In this document: one piece after another, positions 5,859-5,918 of the stretch
Layout: each line of letters opens with the position of its first letter
Position numbering within the stretch: position 1 is the first letter of the stretch
Origin: Capsulimonas sp.
GTDB taxonomy: Bacteria > Armatimonadota > Armatimonadia > Armatimonadales > Capsulimonadaceae
NCBI GenBank assembly: GCA_025963815.1
Contig: JAOQAA010000471.1
Span: 1 to 5,918, forward strand
Reading direction: 5' to 3'
DNA length: 5,918 nt
Notes under the pieces: generated by a model
What the model was told of the DNA's origin: nothing
The model's input: the letters and a program-made list of their open reading frames with translations, nothing else
Database searches by the model: none
Made by a program: the position numbers and the translations under genes

Positions 5859-5918
5859 ATGGCCTCCGTCACTTCATTTTTGGATATGCTTCAGCCGCTC
5901 ACGCCAATTGTGTCGGCC
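5859..5918 (+). CDS. 5' end of the next flagellar-operon gene, possibly fliH or fliI (truncated by window end)
   Basis: An open frame of 20 codons starts at ATG 5859, one base after the fliG stop, and runs to the window edge (MASVTSFLDMLQPLTPIVSA). AGGAG at 5841-5845, inside the end of fliG, is a possible ribosome binding site, though its 13-nt spacing is long; the tight junction suggests translational coupling. In related loci fliG is followed by fliH (export ATPase regulator) and fliI (export ATPase). The visible residues are too few to choose. The LxMLxPLTPIVSA pattern is at least compatible with the FliI N-terminal segment, which would mean fliH is missing here, but this is weak. Position, not sequence, supports the call. 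Confidence 0.6.
   Translation, partial: MASVTSFLDMLQPLTPIVSA

Noticed and set aside
1..5918. CRISPR arrays, tRNA or rRNA genes, insertion sequences, defence or toxin genes
   Set aside because: None seen on either strand; apart from the repeat pair, the window is explained by surface-protein and flagellar genes.

Overview
The window is a GC-rich bacterial chromosomal segment, and every gene I can support is on the + strand. Its right two thirds is the start of a flagellar basal-body locus in the order flgB, flgC, fliE, fliF, fliG, then the first 20 codons of another gene. Its left third holds two cell-surface genes unrelated to motility: the 3' end of a large repeat-type secreted protein and a complete PEP-CTERM protein. 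The flgBC-fliEFG order is typical of Firmicutes and several other deep phyla. Together with a PEP-CTERM (exosortase) substrate and a Big_9-type surface protein, it suggests a Gram-negative-type organism of an environmental phylum. An Armatimonadota-like bacterium would fit, but that is inference from gene style, not from a marker gene.

Layout: 1-546 is the C-terminal end of the secreted protein. 547-746 is intergenic and dominated by a 145-bp pair of inverted 37-nt repeats. 747-1442 is the PEP-CTERM protein, closed by a strong intrinsic terminator (1468-1502). 1503-1616 is the leader of flgB. 1617-2480 holds flgB and flgC, 3 nt apart. 2481-2718 contains a second intrinsic terminator (about 2539-2575) and a likely promoter region for fliE. 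2719-5857 holds fliE, fliF (TTG start) and fliG. From 5859 a new gene starts 1 nt after the fliG stop and runs off the window.

The flagellar products fit together physically. FliF forms the MS ring in the inner membrane. FliG binds the C-terminal tail of FliF and forms the torque-transmitting rotor face. FliE joins the MS ring to the rod, and FlgB and FlgC are proximal rod subunits. All five look intact, of ordinary length and with family motifs in place. The terminator between flgC and fliE suggests two transcription units or an attenuation point rather than one unbroken operon.

I found no previously undescribed system. The observations worth a second look are the inverted repeat pair, the internal terminator with its nearby promoter-like sequence, and small details of translation initiation.
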